A stretch of DNA of 64,000 bases from Ammoniphilus sp. CFH 90114 (GTDB taxonomy: Bacteria > Bacillota > Bacilli > Aneurinibacillales > RAOX-1). The notes beneath the pieces were generated by a model. That model was not told the DNA's origin. It ran no database searches and saw nothing but the letters and a program-made list of their open reading frames with translations. The stretch spans positions 22,181-86,180 of the forward strand of contig NZ_SDLI01000014.1 in NCBI RefSeq assembly GCF_004123195.1, in the 5' to 3' direction. A program made the translations under genes and the position numbers. Shown piece by piece: positions 33,132 to 41,617 of this stretch (position 1 is the stretch's first letter; each line of letters starts with the position of its first letter).

Positions 33132-34106
33132 TCATTGAGGTGGTTGTTCTAACCATCTTCGCTTCACCATAATATCGAATCCCTCTTTTCCATACACCAA
33201 GATTTCACCAATTAACCTGCTGAATATGGTAGATAAATCCGTTCTCATGGACATCGACAATCCGTGACCAATCAATGTAATATCCAATGAATTTAGTGTG
33301 TGAAACAAAAAGACAATGAGTTTATCTGAGAAGGGGGACACTTTAGAATCCGTTACTTGCATAGTAACAGGAACGGTACCTAAATGACCTTCATCTATTA
33401 ATATTTTATTTAATATCTGTATTTGTTTTTCGCATATCCGTTTACCGTTTAGTAAGTATCTTTTTATTTCCTCATCTTTAACAACTTGAGTAAATCCCAT
33501 ACAGATTAGGAGTCCAAAATAATTTCTCTCAATGTTTAGGAAGATCTCTGTAAGCTCTAATGCGCTAAGAGATCGCTTTTTACTTAAATATCCCGAAAAT
33601 ATGGATTCTTCTTGTATATATTCAACATGCTTAGGGTAATTAAGCATGGGTGGTCGATCATATATCCCTTTTGATAACATGAGTGTTGTAGATTCATTAT
33701 ACATAGTAGTGGACTCGTTTAAACAGCTTGTAAAAAATGTTCGAACATCTTTTCAAGCTACACTAGAAGTAATAAAAGAATAGCTTATCATCCCCATTCG
33801 ACTCATCCCATAAACAAAACTTAATCCAAATTCTTCATGAAAAAGCTAAAGCGGTGGTACAGATAAATCAATGTCATGATCTGAAAAACCATGAGGAACA
33901 GGAATATCTTCTTCAATAAAGAGTTCTTCAATTTGGTGTATATGTGATTGGGAAATATCTAATGCATCACGGATAAGATTTTTAACTTCGTTATCTTGAG
34001 TTTGGTGAAGAAAATATGTTAGAAAGCAAACAGACATTTTCTCTTGTTGATACGTACTCCATAATCCACCTATTTCGGAACTAGATAATCGAGTATTGTG
34101 ATCCAT
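33132..34106 (-). pseudogene. DUF3231 pseudogene with two in-frame stops
   Basis: One continuous minus-strand frame of 325 codons matches the intact protein at 21532-22536 end to end (LSSSEIGGLWSTYQ... FSDHDIDLSVPP... SPFSDKLIVF... RRWLEQPPQ). It is interrupted only by TAG at 33846-33848 and TGA at 33753-33755, with no frameshift or deletion. Two different stop codons in positions that are not Cys or Trp in the paralog argue for recent inactivation rather than recoding. Confidence 0.88.
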
Positions 34107-34226
34107 TATAACTTCCCTTTCCTTGCTAGAATAATAATATTATCTGTAAAAATGAATAAATTAATGCAAAATTAGTGTTTATTGTACTACCTGGTTGACG
34201 GGGATTGTTAGCGGGAGTAAAAGAAC

Positions 34227-34269
34227 AAAAGACAGCTCTTCTGGTCTTAGAGCAGAAGAGCTGTCTTTT
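34227..34269. terminator. Strong terminator downstream of the MEDS gene (minus strand)
   Basis: 17-bp near-perfect stem aaaagacagctcttctg/cagaagagctgtctttt with a short loop; A/T runs on both sides let it work in both directions. Confidence 0.88.
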
Positions 34270-34311
34270 CCTATCTATCGTCTTGTCCTATAATACAAAT
34301 TCTGTAACATT

Positions 34312-34887
34312 CTATATATTTTTATATAGGGGAGATCTCACAAACTCTGTATCAGTCATTAGATATTTGTGACTACGCATCATATTGGTTTGGAGAGATG
34401 CACAGAGATCGGAGGAGTTGTAGGCACATACCGACATGAGTCCGAAATCATTTACGCAACAGTCTGCTAAGTCTTCATATTCCTTGAGTATTCGTATAAT
34501 GTCATCTTGTTCATTCCATTCCACATGCGCCCATGTTCGAATAGAATCTTTCTCATTCAGAAAAGAATGAATCATCTCACCAAAGTGTTCGATAATCTTA
34601 TGAGTATGGAAGACACCATATTGACGATAAAATAAATAATTATTTAGATAGTGAATACGTTTTTTTTGTTCAGATGAAAATAGTGAATCTATTCTTTGAG
34701 CTGCTTCTTTATATATATCAGAGTTTTCTATTATTAAGAGGTGGTGATCTCGTTCCATTCCTCCTTTTACATAAGCTATTAGATTATCAAGATAGAGATT
34801 CCTATCTTCGAAAAGGTAGAAGATGTGGGCTGCATTCGATAGTTTCAGATAATCAGTTAATTGCACCATGTTTTTAATAATTACCAC
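34312..34887 (-). CDS. MEDS-domain protein (sensor-type, DcmR-like)
   Basis: 191 residues. HIFYLFEDRNLYLDNLIAYVKGGMERDHHLLIIEN opens the MEDS (MEthanogen/methylotroph DcmR Sensory) fold, and CAYNSSDLCASLQTNMMRSHKYLMTD ends it. MEDS domains resemble the RecA-like KaiC scaffold and are thought to sense small ligands. GTG start at 34887 with AGGAAG close by; ATG 34869 is the alternative. It lies 33 bp after the XRE-MEDS gene and shares its last segment (HKYLMTDTEFVRSPLYKN) with it. Confidence 0.75.
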   Translation of the reverse strand: MVIIKNMVQLTDYLKLSNAAHIFYLFEDRNLYLDNLIAYVKGGMERDHHLLIIENSDIYKEAAQRIDSLFSSEQKKRIHYLNNYLFYRQYGVFHTHKIIEHFGEMIHSFLNEKDSIRTWAHVEWNEQDDIIRILKEYEDLADCCVNDFGLMSVCAYNSSDLCASLQTNMMRSHKYLMTDTEFVRSPLYKNI

Positions 34888-34920
34888 ACTTCCTAAAGAG
34901 TCTATGAAACTATATTTAAT

Positions 34921-35715
34921 CTAATCCATATTTTCCTGAACAAAAAGGGAAGGGAGGATGATTGACTTATTATTAGAATACAAGGGTGAGTAGACAATTT
35001 CATGGTCAGTCATGAGATAGGGGTAATTTCTCATTAATTTTATATGATCTCTAGCCGTGATTGTTCCCGCATTAGCTGAAGTTACAGACAAAATTTTATT
35101 GCTTTCAAAATTCAATTTTTTTGAAAGGTTCAACAGTTCAGCTAAGTTAGCTAGTAGTGCCGTATTTCCTTGAATCCATATTCTTATTGATTTTTCCACT
35201 ATATTAGATTCTAAACTAAGGATATGTTGCAGTATTTCTATAGGAGTTTGAAAATTAAAATCATTCTTATTCAACAGGTGGATTAGTTTTTGTTCATTCA
35301 CATTTTTTAGTATATTATCTAGCTCTCTTTGTATCTGATGAAGACACTCATGATCATCAATAAGTATCGAATGACTCCCTACCTCAGACCCCATTAATAA
35401 GAAGGTTACAGCATAATTTAGGTAATTTTCAAAACGATCATATAAGTACAACACCTGTCCTCTTTCCATTCTGTTAAAGTAGGAAGGAGTATCCTTTGGA
35501 TTGTTTGTTTCTTCATTAACAAAATCCTGAAAGAAAAGGGAAGGATCGAAATTCAAGGATTTAGCAATGTTAATTGCAACATGAAAACTTGGATTTCGGG
35601 TTCCGGTTTCAATTTGAGTGTAAAATCCCCGATCAATGTAGGCACTAGCTGCAACCTGTTCTTGTGTTAACTGTTTTGACTTACGAAGTTCAATTAACCA
35701 TGTTCTTTTCAGCAT
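34921..35715 (-). CDS. XRE regulator with C-terminal MEDS-like domain
   Basis: 264 residues. An N-terminal HTH_3 (LTQEQVAASAYIDRGFYTQIETGTRNPS, 16-43) is joined to a roughly 200-residue MEDS-related region beginning RGQVLYLYDRFENYLNYAVTFLLMG and ending YLMTDHEIVYSPLYSN. Probable ligand-responsive transcription factor. The paired stand-alone MEDS gene downstream may titrate or modulate it. Likely transcribed as a two-gene operon. No target operon is obvious. Confidence 0.8.
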   Translation of the reverse strand: MLKRTWLIELRKSKQLTQEQVAASAYIDRGFYTQIETGTRNPSFHVAINIAKSLNFDPSLFFQDFVNEETNNPKDTPSYFNRMERGQVLYLYDRFENYLNYAVTFLLMGSEVGSHSILIDDHECLHQIQRELDNILKNVNEQKLIHLLNKNDFNFQTPIEILQHILSLESNIVEKSIRIWIQGNTALLANLAELLNLSKKLNFESNKILSVTSANAGTITARDHIKLMRNYPYLMTDHEIVYSPLYSNNKSIILPSLFVQENMD

Positions 35716-36142
35716 ATCCTTTTATAACTCTCCTTACTTCGCAAAATCAAATGCAAAACTTAGCGAGTATTGTGATAGATGGGGTTATAAGATAATTTAA
35801 ACATAAGATATTTCACCTACACTACAATAAAAATCTTGAAGTAATGGAGTTTTTAAACAAATTTCTTGTTCCTCTCTTAGACTATTTCGTTTTTTAACAT
35901 GATAATGAAATCTTCATATAATTTCAAATCGATGGCTTGTTTGTAAGCAACTACCTTTGTGTCAATCTTACAGTAAATGGAATTATTTCTAATAAAAATA
36001 GATGTTAAAAATGTATTTACATAGGTGACTAAAAATCCCTTGTTGCAAACAGCCACATTGACGAATAAAGTAAAAAATTGCAATATATCTTAAGTTTTTA
36101 TTAAGATAGTTAAAATAGTCTTATTAGAAGGAGGTAGATGAA
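35716..36142. other. Divergent intergenic region
   Basis: Between the minus-strand XRE-MEDS gene and the plus-strand kinase. Contains the Sda-like remnant (35877-35978) and A/T-rich promoter sequence; GAAGGAGG precedes the kinase. Confidence 0.5.
35877..35978 (-). pseudogene. Sda-like (sporulation kinase inhibitor) remnant or rare-start gene
   Basis: The frame encodes KIDTKVVAYKQAIDLKL and EDFIIMLKNEIV, which lines up with Sda (helix hairpin [22 protein letters not shown]). Sda blocks autophosphorylation of sporulation histidine kinases such as KinA. No ATG, GTG or TTG begins the frame at the expected place; an ATT sits there. It is therefore either a rare start or a lost start codon. It lies 164 bp from a histidine-kinase gene. 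Confidence 0.45.
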
Positions 36143-37219
36143 ATGCAAAATACCTCGCCTATAAATATCCTTTTAGTTGATGATCGCAAGGAAAATTTGT
36201 TATCACTCACAGCAGTTTTAGACTCTTCGGAATACAATTTGATTTGTGCTACGAATGGGGAAGAAGCGCTAAAATTAACTTTGCAAATTGAGTTTGCGGT
36301 GATCTTGCTGGATGTTGATATGCCTATTATAGATGGGTTTGAAGTGGCCAAACTGATTAAACAACGAGAAAAGTCAAAGCACATCCCTATCATTTTTGTC
36401 ACAGCGCACGGTGATGAATTGGAGTTTGTTACTCGAGGATATGAAATAGGAGCCATTGATTATATTGTTAAGCCATTTCAACCTGAGAACCTTAGGAGTA
36501 AGGTTGAATCACTAGTGAGTATGCATCGAAATTTTCAAGAAAAGCTACAGCATCAGTCTTTTGATACTATTCGATTTGCTGGAGAGATTGCGGTTGGGAT
36601 CGCTCATGAAATTCGTAATCCCATGACCACTGTTTTTGGGTTATTACAGATGTTCAAATCAAGTCATGATCGCCCTTCGGACAGTATGATTGAATTGATG
36701 CTATCAGAATTGAATCAAGCGAATATGATTATGAGCGAGTTTCTCTATCTAGCTCCGAATAAAAGGGTTGATCTCGAAAGAAAGGATATAAATCAGTTAA
36801 TCAGGCATATCTCGCCTTCACTGAAGAAATTAGCTGAAGATCACGGAATTGTCTTAGAGTTAAATCTAAAGGACGCTCTTGAAGTCAGTATAGATCCAAA
36901 AGAATTTAATATGTTATTGCTTAACCTATCTAAAAACGGCATCGAAGCGATGCAACCCGGTCAAAAACTAATGATTCATACTTACCTTTCTCCTACGGGA
37001 GAGATCGTTTTACAAATTCGAGACGAAGGTAACGGAATAGAGGAGAACGTCATTCCCCATATAGGAACACCATTTTTTACAACCAAGGAAACAAATAAAG
37101 GTCTGGGGTTAGCCGTAAGCTTTAGTATAGCCAAACGGCATAATGCATGGATCAATTATGAAACAGGAGATCAAGGTACGACCTTTTCTATCCGGTTTAA
37201 GCCGGATTCAGACAGGTGA
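36143..37219 (+). CDS. Response-regulator/histidine-kinase hybrid (REC-HisKA-HATPase)
   Basis: 358 residues. REC domain 1-125 has phospho-acceptor Asp57 (ILLDVDMP), the acidic pair DD and the conserved Lys in VKPFQP. HisKA has GIAHEIRNPM with His155 in an H-box resembling Bacillus sporulation kinases (KinA/KinE group). The HATPase has the N box NLSKNGIEAM, DEGNGIEE and GLGLAVSF. No membrane segment, so it is a cytosolic kinase gated by an N-terminal receiver rather than a sensor. AAGGAGG precedes the ATG. May feed the Spo0 phosphorelay. Confidence 0.87.
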   Translation: MQNTSPINILLVDDRKENLLSLTAVLDSSEYNLICATNGEEALKLTLQIEFAVILLDVDMPIIDGFEVAKLIKQREKSKHIPIIFVTAHGDELEFVTRGYEIGAIDYIVKPFQPENLRSKVESLVSMHRNFQEKLQHQSFDTIRFAGEIAVGIAHEIRNPMTTVFGLLQMFKSSHDRPSDSMIELMLSELNQANMIMSEFLYLAPNKRVDLERKDINQLIRHISPSLKKLAEDHGIVLELNLKDALEVSIDPKEFNMLLLNLSKNGIEAMQPGQKLMIHTYLSPTGEIVLQIRDEGNGIEENVIPHIGTPFFTTKETNKGLGLAVSFSIAKRHNAWINYETGDQGTTFSIRFKPDSDR

Positions 37220-37456
37220 TCTATTAGAAAAGTTGAATTAGGTTGAAATTTGGCAGATGATGAAGATATCCCTTAGAAAGCAGAGGGATCTAGTTCTCAT
37301 CAGCCACAATGAATGTTATTTCAATTTTTAATTTTAAATTTGTATATGTATTATTGGTTTTATACTTAAAAGGGGGGCGGATAGATTTGATCTATTAAAT
37401 TTACTTAGAGTTAATGGTGGAAGTGGTTTACAATTATTAAGCAGGGAGGATTGATT
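37220..37456. other. Intergenic region
   Basis: No gene. Ends with GGGAGGA, the ribosome site of the following gene. Confidence 0.5.
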
Positions 37457-37780
37457 GTGAGAAAAAGCAAAGTGTTTTCTAGTTGCGTAATCCGTCGTGA
37501 TTATTTAGATGAATTATTAAAAACTAACGGCTTTCGAAACACGGGTACAGAAGATTACCCTCATTATGAACTGACCATACATGATGCTTCAAGTCACTCA
37601 ACGTACCAGCTCAATATTCCTGTAACTCTCTTAAAACACCAAAGGGGATATGTCAAGATCGGACGATCCAATATCATTAATAATCAAGAAAAACAAGAAA
37701 AAAGGGTACCTCGTTCAATTGAATGGGCCCTACAAAGTAAGCTAGTAGAAATCTCTGATTATTTGGAAGAATATGTATGA
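37457..37780 (+). CDS. Hypothetical 107-aa basic protein
   Basis: A basic, mostly beta N-terminal part (VIRRDYLDELLKTNGF... YQLNIPVTLLKHQRGYVKIGR) and a helical tail. No family recognised. GTG at 37457 follows GGGAGGA by 8 bp. The stop overlaps the ATG of the zinc-ribbon gene (ATGA), so the two are translationally coupled. Confidence 0.6.
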   Translation: MRKSKVFSSCVIRRDYLDELLKTNGFRNTGTEDYPHYELTIHDASSHSTYQLNIPVTLLKHQRGYVKIGRSNIINNQEKQEKRVPRSIEWALQSKLVEISDYLEEYV

Positions 37781-37932
37781 TAAGCAGGGAAGAAAACCTG
37801 ATAAAGAATAAGTGTATTGTGTGCGGTAGAGAGTCGTTTGAGCCATTCTGCTGCCCAACTTGCCTTGGAATGGAATACCATGAGAAGATGGAAACTCAAA
37901 AGACTGATAAGCAGAAAAAGAAATCTTCTTGA
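37777..37932 (+). CDS. 51-aa zinc-ribbon protein
   Basis: Residues 13-29 carry CIVC...CCPTC, two Cys knuckles of a zinc ribbon, followed by a Lys-rich tail (KQKKKSS). Coupled to the preceding gene by an ATGA overlap. Small zinc-ribbon proteins often bind nucleic acid or other proteins; no specific role known. Confidence 0.65.
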   Translation: MISREENLIKNKCIVCGRESFEPFCCPTCLGMEYHEKMETQKTDKQKKKSS

Positions 37933-37992
37933 TTACTCGTAATGTGGACGAAGGAAAGGTAGGTACCTCTGTGGTATTAGAAGATCCAATAC

Positions 37993-38026
37993 CCCCCTGT
38001 TATCATGAATGACAGGGGGCTTTTCA
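37993..38026 (+). terminator. Rho-independent terminator
   Basis: Stem ccccctgt/acaggggg with extra A-T pairs in the loop, followed by ctttt. Confidence 0.85.
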
Positions 38027-38046
38027 ATAGATTGGACTGATAAGAA

Positions 38047-38703
38047 ATGAAATATTTCGGTCGAGTTAGCTTGGCGGTAATTGCATTCTTTAGTTGGACC
38101 CTTTTAATTTTTTACTATTATTATGTACATGGAAATGTGGATGAAATCTATGTTTTAGTAGCTATAATTTACATTTTAGTAGGTTGGTGGTTAGGGAAAC
38201 AGTACGATAAAGCGAAGTTCTATTCAGAGAAAGACCCTCTTACTCAGGCATATAACAGACGTTATATCCTAGAAAAACTCCCCAAATTGTTCAGCACAGT
38301 AGATCGAAGAAAAAATGAGTCCATAAGTGTTCTGGTTATAGATGTAGATCGCTTTAAGGAGATTAATGATACCTTCGGTCATCAAAAAGGAGATGTTGTT
38401 TTAAGGAGTATAGCGGCAACCCTTCGGAGGAATATTCGAAGGGGGGACTACGTCATCCGCTGGGGAGGAGATGAATTTCTTATCGTTACTCCAAACACAA
38501 GCAAAGATAACATACTACCCTTAATAAATCGTATTGAACGAGAGCTGTCGGAAACCTCAAAACAACTATCTTTAACTATCTCTATTTCCATTGGTGTCGC
38601 CAACTATCCCCAAGATTCAACTGATTTTAATGAGTTAATAAAAATCGCAGACAATAATATGTACCTAGAAAAAGAAAAGAAAAAGAAAAGTTGCTCAATA
38701 TGA
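38047..38703 (+). CDS. Membrane-bound diguanylate cyclase (GGDEF)
   Basis: 218 residues: two N-terminal membrane helices (8-28 and 35-53) and a GGDEF domain with DPLTQAYNRR, the intact active site GGDEF near 140-144, and an I-site RRGD five residues before it. It should make cyclic di-GMP from two GTP and be product-inhibited. There is no separate sensor domain beyond the two helices. Weak ribosome site. Confidence 0.88.
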   Translation: MKYFGRVSLAVIAFFSWTLLIFYYYYVHGNVDEIYVLVAIIYILVGWWLGKQYDKAKFYSEKDPLTQAYNRRYILEKLPKLFSTVDRRKNESISVLVIDVDRFKEINDTFGHQKGDVVLRSIAATLRRNIRRGDYVIRWGGDEFLIVTPNTSKDNILPLINRIERELSETSKQLSLTISISIGVANYPQDSTDFNELIKIADNNMYLEKEKKKKSCSI

Positions 38704-38712
38704 TGAAATACA

Positions 38713-38760
38713 GAGCCTCACCACAATTAGTTAGGTCTAAATCGTGGTGAGGCTCGCTTT
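38713..38760 (+). terminator. Terminator after GGDEF gene
   Basis: 12-bp perfect stem gagcctcaccac/gtggtgaggctc with an 19-nt loop, followed by gcttt. Confidence 0.8.
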
Positions 38761-38781
38761 ATAGAAATATATGCCCAGGTC

Positions 38782-38811
38782 TATCGGTTGATCGTACAGT
38801 TACTACGGGAT
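38782..38811 (+). repeat. Short duplicated fragment of MBL hydrolase gene
   Basis: tatcggttgatcgtacagt (38782-38800) is identical to 28999-29017 inside the MBL pseudogene, and similarity continues for about 10 bases. It is an isolated scrap with no flanking similarity seen. Confidence 0.6.
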
Positions 38812-38914
38812 GAGTTTCATTAATTCTTTTATATAAAAGAAAAAGATGTTACAATCCAGTTAGATATTGTCATAATTTTTTCAGGTACATAGACACAGTG
38901 GATTGGAGACTATT

Positions 38915-39766
38915 ATGGAAAACCCAATACAGATATTAAAAAATAAAATCTCAGAATTAACTGCATCACAACGTAGAGTGGCAGATTATATCATTCAGAA
39001 TCCGATGGATGTTGCTTTTTTAACAGTTGATCAATTGGCCGGGTTAGTTGGAACTAGTACGACCACGATCATGAGACTAACGTTTAGCTTGGGTTATTCG
39101 GGTTACGCGGAGTTTCAAAAAGGGCTTCAGGAACTTTTGAGGAATCGAGCTGCTCCGCAAACGAGATTAGAAGCAAACATTAAAGACTTAAATAAAAGTG
39201 ATTTATGGTTACGTTGTGCAGAAACGCAAATCAATAATATTCACATGACCGTAGAGATGATTTCCAGTGAAACATTGGACAAGACAGTGGATATGATTGC
39301 CTCGGCGAGTCGAATTTATTGTACAAGTGTAAGAAGTGGACTTCCTGTTGGGCAATATTTGACGCACGGTCTTAATCGACTGCTCGGTAACTGTGATTTA
39401 ATTATCGCCGATCAAGCAGACTGGATCGATGAGGTGATTAGTTTGACTTCGTCAGATATTGTGATTGCTATTAGTTTCCCAAGGTATGCCAAGAGGATTG
39501 TTGATTTTGTATCGATCGCCAAGGAAAAAGAGGCCAAAGTTATTTCCATTACGGACAGTTTTTCGTCTCCTTTGGTTAAATATTCGGATGTTATATTGCC
39601 GTGTACTTCTAGAAGCCTATCGTTTCACAATTCTACAATCGCATCCATGTTTGTCGTTGATTATCTCATAAGTGCTTTAGCCATAAATTACTCGGATCGA
39701 ACGAAGCATCGTCTGGATGAGATTAATAAAATACTTACGGATATAGATTATCATCATAATGCCTAA
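38915..39766 (+). CDS. MurR/RpiR-family transcriptional regulator with SIS domain
   Basis: 283 residues: HTH_6 at the N-terminus (LTASQRRVADYIIQNP... LVGTSTTTIMRLTFSLGYSGYAEFQ) and a SIS sugar-phosphate/ligand domain (about 120-250, SASRIYCTSVRSG, DIVIAISFPRYAKRIVDFV). RpiR regulators control sugar or acid catabolism. ATG 38915 follows GGAG. It heads the catabolic locus and is the likely controller of the palindromes at 41539-41586. Confidence 0.85.
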   Translation: MENPIQILKNKISELTASQRRVADYIIQNPMDVAFLTVDQLAGLVGTSTTTIMRLTFSLGYSGYAEFQKGLQELLRNRAAPQTRLEANIKDLNKSDLWLRCAETQINNIHMTVEMISSETLDKTVDMIASASRIYCTSVRSGLPVGQYLTHGLNRLLGNCDLIIADQADWIDEVISLTSSDIVIAISFPRYAKRIVDFVSIAKEKEAKVISITDSFSSPLVKYSDVILPCTSRSLSFHNSTIASMFVVDYLISALAINYSDRTKHRLDEINKILTDIDYHHNA

Positions 39767-39844
39767 ATGGTATCAGGTGGGGGAACTTCTGTTCTTATCA
39801 CCTTCTTTTTTTATTCTGTTGGCTGCAAATCTAGGAGTGGTAGT

Positions 39845-41191
39845 ATGTTGATTGCATTATCGGCATTATTAGTATTCATAGGGTTTATTACATGTTGGAA
39901 TGTGATTTTAAAAAGGAATATCGGGGAGGCCATGCTTCTAGGTTTTGTTATTACCAGCTTGTTTGGCGGGGTTCATGCACCTCGACTGATGTGGGATGGG
40001 CTAGTATTCGCTGCCACTTATGAAGTGATGTACGCTGCGATCGCATTTGTTTTTATGGCCTATCTCATTGATAAAGCGGAGATTCTGAAAGGCTTGATGG
40101 TGATTCTTCATGCCTTTCTTGGTCGCGTTCCAGGAGGGGCTGCGTATATTGATACCTTAACATCGGCATTCATGGGTTCGCTATCAGGTTCTAATTCTGG
40201 CAACACAGCGGCGACTGGTACCTTTACAGCACATTGGATGATCAAATCGAATTGGAGAAGAGAGTTAGCCGCTACTGTAGTAGCGGGCAACGGGGGGCTC
40301 GGTGCAGCACTTCCGCCTAGTAGCTCCATGTTTATCATGCTAGGGTTTGCCCCTGTAGCTGCTCTTGTTTCTGAAAGTGCGTTGTGGATGGCTATGTTAA
40401 CAGCGGGTATTTATCAAGTGCTTTATCGAATAGGACTCATCATGTACTTGGTCCGTAAACAAAAGATTATTTCCATCCCGATTGATGAAGCCCTTCCGTT
40501 TAAGGAAGCTATCAAAGTAGGAGGCAAATATACCCTTGTTTTTTGGGGTGCCATTATTCCCATTGTGATGACGGTTGGGCCCGTAGCTGAAATAATAGAG
40601 GTGAATATTGGAGAGGAGGCAGCAAACGAAATTTCCCTGATTACTTGGATTCCGATCTTCATTATTTCGATTAGTTTGATGGTTGGATGGTCAAAATTGC
40701 CGAAAAATGCAATGGCCTGGTCCAAATTTTTGCAGGATGCGATACCTCGCTATTCCGTTATTGGAGCTATTCTCTTATTTGCCTTCGCTCAAAGTCACGT
40801 CCTTAGTCAGTTAGGATTGGCAGAGGACTTAAATCAGATCATTGGGATGCTGGAGGTGCCCAAATGGCTCATGGTGTTAGTGGTTGGACTTTTAGTAACG
40901 TTAGTAGCAGGTCCTTTGTCGTCCACCGCAACGGTAACAGCCATTGGTATGGTATCTTTTGCCGCTCTTGCATCCGTTGATGTCCATCCTGTGGCAGCGG
41001 TGGTCGCTATTCTAACTTTTGCATCGACAGAAGGGTCATCCCCGCCAGCATCAGGATCGATTTTTATTGCCTCTGGGCTCGCCGAAGTGCAGCCAGAAAA
41101 AACGTTTATTCCTCTGATCACTTACTATGTCATTCCCATTGTGGTCATTGGCTGGTTAATTGGGATGGGATTATTGCCCTTACCTTTCTAG
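39845..41191 (+). CDS. TRAP-type (DctM-like) large permease subunit
   Basis: 448 residues, about twelve membrane helices. The re-entrant loop signatures SLSGSNSGNTAATGTF and GGLGAALPPSSSMFIMLG match the DctM pattern (SGSAVADAAALG / IGPIIPPSxPM). DctM subunits pair with a periplasmic binder and a small DctQ; neither is encoded here, so it may act alone or with the 71-residue protein that follows. AGGAGTGG places the start at 39845. Confidence 0.78.
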   Translation: MLIALSALLVFIGFITCWNVILKRNIGEAMLLGFVITSLFGGVHAPRLMWDGLVFAATYEVMYAAIAFVFMAYLIDKAEILKGLMVILHAFLGRVPGGAAYIDTLTSAFMGSLSGSNSGNTAATGTFTAHWMIKSNWRRELAATVVAGNGGLGAALPPSSSMFIMLGFAPVAALVSESALWMAMLTAGIYQVLYRIGLIMYLVRKQKIISIPIDEALPFKEAIKVGGKYTLVFWGAIIPIVMTVGPVAEIIEVNIGEEAANEISLITWIPIFIISISLMVGWSKLPKNAMAWSKFLQDAIPRYSVIGAILLFAFAQSHVLSQLGLAEDLNQIIGMLEVPKWLMVLVVGLLVTLVAGPLSSTATVTAIGMVSFAALASVDVHPVAAVVAILTFASTEGSSPPASGSIFIASGLAEVQPEKTFIPLITYYVIPIVVIGWLIGMGLLPLPF

Positions 41192-41207
41192 TAAAAGGAG
41201 TATTGAC

Positions 41208-41423
41208 ATGGCGAAAACACTTGTGTTGCTTTTTCGAATTAGTCTTGTCTCCATGCTTCTAAGCGGCTCTATGTTAGTGATGAATCAGCTTTTGGGCATC
41301 CTGCTTGGGAATGGAGATTGGGTTATATTGAGTAGCGATTTATTCGCTAAACCCACCTTTATCTTAAGTGCAATCACTGGCTTGATAGGATTTGCATTGA
41401 GTTATCTTCCACGAGAAATGTAA
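41208..41423 (+). CDS. Small two-helix membrane protein, possible partner of the TRAP-type permease
   Basis: 71 residues, helices at about 5-28 and 49-66. AAAGGAG precedes the ATG, 16 bp after the permease stop. It is shorter than DctQ (about 150 residues), so a small-subunit role is only a guess from position. Confidence 0.6.
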   Translation: MAKTLVLLFRISLVSMLLSGSMLVMNQLLGILLGNGDWVILSSDLFAKPTFILSAITGLIGFALSYLPREM

Positions 41424-41445
41424 TAAAAATAACATGACAGGAAAG

Positions 41446-41484
41446 AGGAACCGATCCTTATGAAAAAGGGTTGGTTCTTTTTTA
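41446..41484 (+). terminator. Rho-independent terminator
   Basis: Stem aggaaccgatcc/gggttggttct with mismatch, followed by TTTTTTATTTT; separates the regulator-permease unit from the catabolic operon. Confidence 0.8.
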
Positions 41485-41524
41485 TTTTCGGAAAACTATT
41501 TACTTTTAAACAATAGGATGTTAC

Positions 41525-41586
41525 TATACTTTCAAGGTTGTAATAAATATTACATTTAATATAAATGTTGTTATATTTACTACAAC
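41525..41586 (+). promoter_or_regulatory. Promoter and two palindromes upstream of the rraA-tct operon
   Basis: A -10 TATACT (41525-41530) is followed by the perfect palindrome tgtaat-aaat-attaca (41539-41554) and a second inverted repeat gttgt...acaac (41567-41586). They sit where a repressor would block transcription. The RpiR-type protein is the obvious candidate; inferred. Confidence 0.55.
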
Positions 41587-41617
41587 AAAGACGAAAAATT
41601 TAAGAGGGGGGTTCATA

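Noticed and set aside
33753..33755. Selenocysteine codon in the DUF3231 pseudogene
   Set aside because: The aligned position in the intact paralog is not Cys, and a TAG also interrupts the frame.
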